NCBI GenBank assembly: GCA_947496235.1
Contig: CANMCE010000009.1
Span: forward strand, 1-64,000
From: an uncultured Glaciecola sp.
Lineage (GTDB): Bacteria; Pseudomonadota; Gammaproteobacteria; Enterobacterales; Alteromonadaceae
Direction of reading: 5' to 3'
DNA length: 64,000 nt
A program made the position numbers and the translations under genes. This document shows, in pieces, positions 63,194 through 64,000 of this stretch (position 1 is its first letter; each line of letters begins with the position of its first letter). Below the pieces are notes generated by a model. It ran no database searches, had not been told where the DNA came from, and saw nothing but the letters and a program-made list of their open reading frames with translations.

Positions 63194-64000
63194 CAGATCA
63201 AGGGAGCAGTTTCGTTGAAAGCAAGTTAAAGGGGCGCAGTCAATTTTATCTAAATTGAAACTAGTCCCTAGCCTGCAGCGTTTATGCGGCTGTTTTTAAA
63301 TACCTATGAATGACACTAGACTCGTCGATGGCAGGCGTACAGGCCAAAAATATCTTGAAGCGTAATACGAAGAGTTCGCGCGGGCTTGGCTCATACTTCA
63401 GAACAAATACGGAATAACAATGGAAATAAAACCGTTTTGATCTGCGAGGCCAATACACTAGAGTAAGACCAGCAGGGAAACGATACAAGGCACTAGTATT
63501 TGTCAAACCGAAAAAAAAATTTCTAAATATCTAGAAGGGTAGCTTGAGGAAGCCGTAGCACTCGCGTTTAATGCTCCATGGGGAGAAGGCTTTAAGAAAA
63601 CAAACTATCAGTTCTTAGATATTGACTTGTAAAAATCAAGACTGGAAACTGACAGAAGTCCATATTATCAATTTGAAAAATTTATATTAAGGGCTACCCA
63701 AGGCACAGAGAATGCATCTTGGGTTAAAATCAACTATTAGTGATTCAGTAATTATTGTTGTTTCGACCAGCGATATAAAAATCAGGTTCATGTTCAAATC
63801 CATTGGAAAAATAAAATGTATTACTCAATGAAGGAAAAGGGCTATATTGATCTACGTGTGCACTATTCGAATTAAGGGCTGTCGTTACGTTACAGGCTCG
63901 GTGGATCACTTTTAACTGCAAATTAACAGAAGCTATCACAGAGGGTAGTAAATACCTTTAAACCGCCTTATACTCACGGTCAAAGAATATCCATCGTGGC
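63194..64000. other. Non-coding or decayed DNA at the right edge
   Basis: About 800 bases with no intact convincing gene. A broken AP2-like frame occupies about 63317-63631. A 64-codon minus-strand frame (GTG at 63939 to 63745) is present but shows no family signal. I see no inverted-repeat ends, integrase gene or copy of the tRNA 3' end in the visible part. Confidence 0.55.
63317..63631 (+). pseudogene. Degenerate AP2-like domain gene
   Basis: Three frames read in order give MNDTRLVDGRRTGQKYLEA, YEEFARAWLILQNKYGITM, then GQYTRVRPAGKRYKALVFVK and LEEAVALAFNAPWGEGF. The last two parts resemble the strand region and the 'EEA-x-x-A-(F/Y)-(N/D)' helix of AP2/ERF-type DNA-binding domains, which occur in phage and integron-borne proteins of bacteria. 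Stops and frame changes separate the pieces, so it is a remnant at best. The similarity is from memory and weak. Confidence 0.35.

Noticed and set aside
63282-63506. A 74-codon minus-strand frame
   Set aside because: It is the antisense of the degenerate AP2-like region and has an Arg/Tyr/Phe-rich composition typical of chance frames.
63745-63939. A 64-codon minus-strand frame starting at GTG
   Set aside because: An in-frame stop lies close upstream and no domain is recognised; FYFSNGFEHEPDFY faintly recalls an acetyltransferase end, but this is too weak to report as a gene.
61866-64000. Second copy of the tRNA-Arg 3' end (attachment-site repeat) or CRISPR repeats
   Set aside because: I looked for the T-arm/acceptor sequence and for regularly spaced repeats and found none in the visible part; the far end of any element lies outside the window.

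Overview
The window reads as the chromosome of an AT-rich gammaproteobacterium of the order Alteromonadales, probably a Glaciecola/Paraglaciecola/Alteromonas relative. This rests on recalled protein families and gene order, not on a database search. Typical signs are the map-glnD-dapD // rpsB-tsf-pyrH-frr-uppS-cdsA-dxr-rseP-bamA-skp order, the syd/queF/ppnN/csrB/truC/yqcA neighbourhood, and tadA-mltF-purL.

Layout. (1) 1-5042, minus strand: three genes, namely an 820-residue protein with three degenerate DE[FY]GP domains, a glycosyltransferase-like protein, and a truncated methyltransferase-like protein whose coiled coil carries near-identical 147-bp (49-residue, seven-heptad) repeats. I read this as the accessory, probably surface-glycan, end of the window. 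(2) 5.4-14.8 kb: a ComEA-type protein, an NAD-type isocitrate dehydrogenase, ppnN, queF, syd, small conserved genes, a clear but easily missed CsrB-type regulatory RNA (about 11825-12114), then DUF3301, DUF3549, truC and yqcA. (3) 14.9-19.3 kb: a large imperfect palindrome with two AUGGAU hairpin loops, then the leftward map-glnD-dapD operon. (4) 19.5-39 kb: the rightward core supercluster for translation, isoprenoid/phospholipid synthesis, outer-membrane assembly, lipid A, DNA polymerase III alpha, acetyl-CoA carboxylase and tRNA-Ile lysidine synthetase. lpxD is missing from its usual place between skp and fabZ. (5) 39-50.4 kb: a diguanylate cyclase, a Kef-type antiporter, two small membrane proteins, tadA, mltF, purL, smrA and a DUF3859 gene. 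(6) 50.6-61.6 kb: small and accessory genes. They include a Fur-box-controlled pair of unknown function, a class IV aminotransferase overlapping a sulfotransferase, rsgA, and an exported carboxylesterase/amidase/S41 peptidase series. (7) 61.8-64 kb: tRNA-Arg(CCU), followed by poorly coding, partly decayed DNA. It contains a gene split by an A8 tract and a broken AP2-like reading frame, and looks like the edge of an integrated element.

How it works together. The core blocks couple protein synthesis (S2, EF-Ts, RRF, MAP, TadA, TilS, TruC, RsgA) with envelope building (UppS, CdsA, Dxr, RseP, BamA, Skp, FabZ, LpxA, LpxB, AccA, MltF). Global control is represented by CsrB, GlnD (nitrogen), a GGDEF cyclase and a Fur site. 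The least explained parts are the 1-5042 operon, the AUGGAU palindrome, the Fur-controlled pair and the post-tRNA region.
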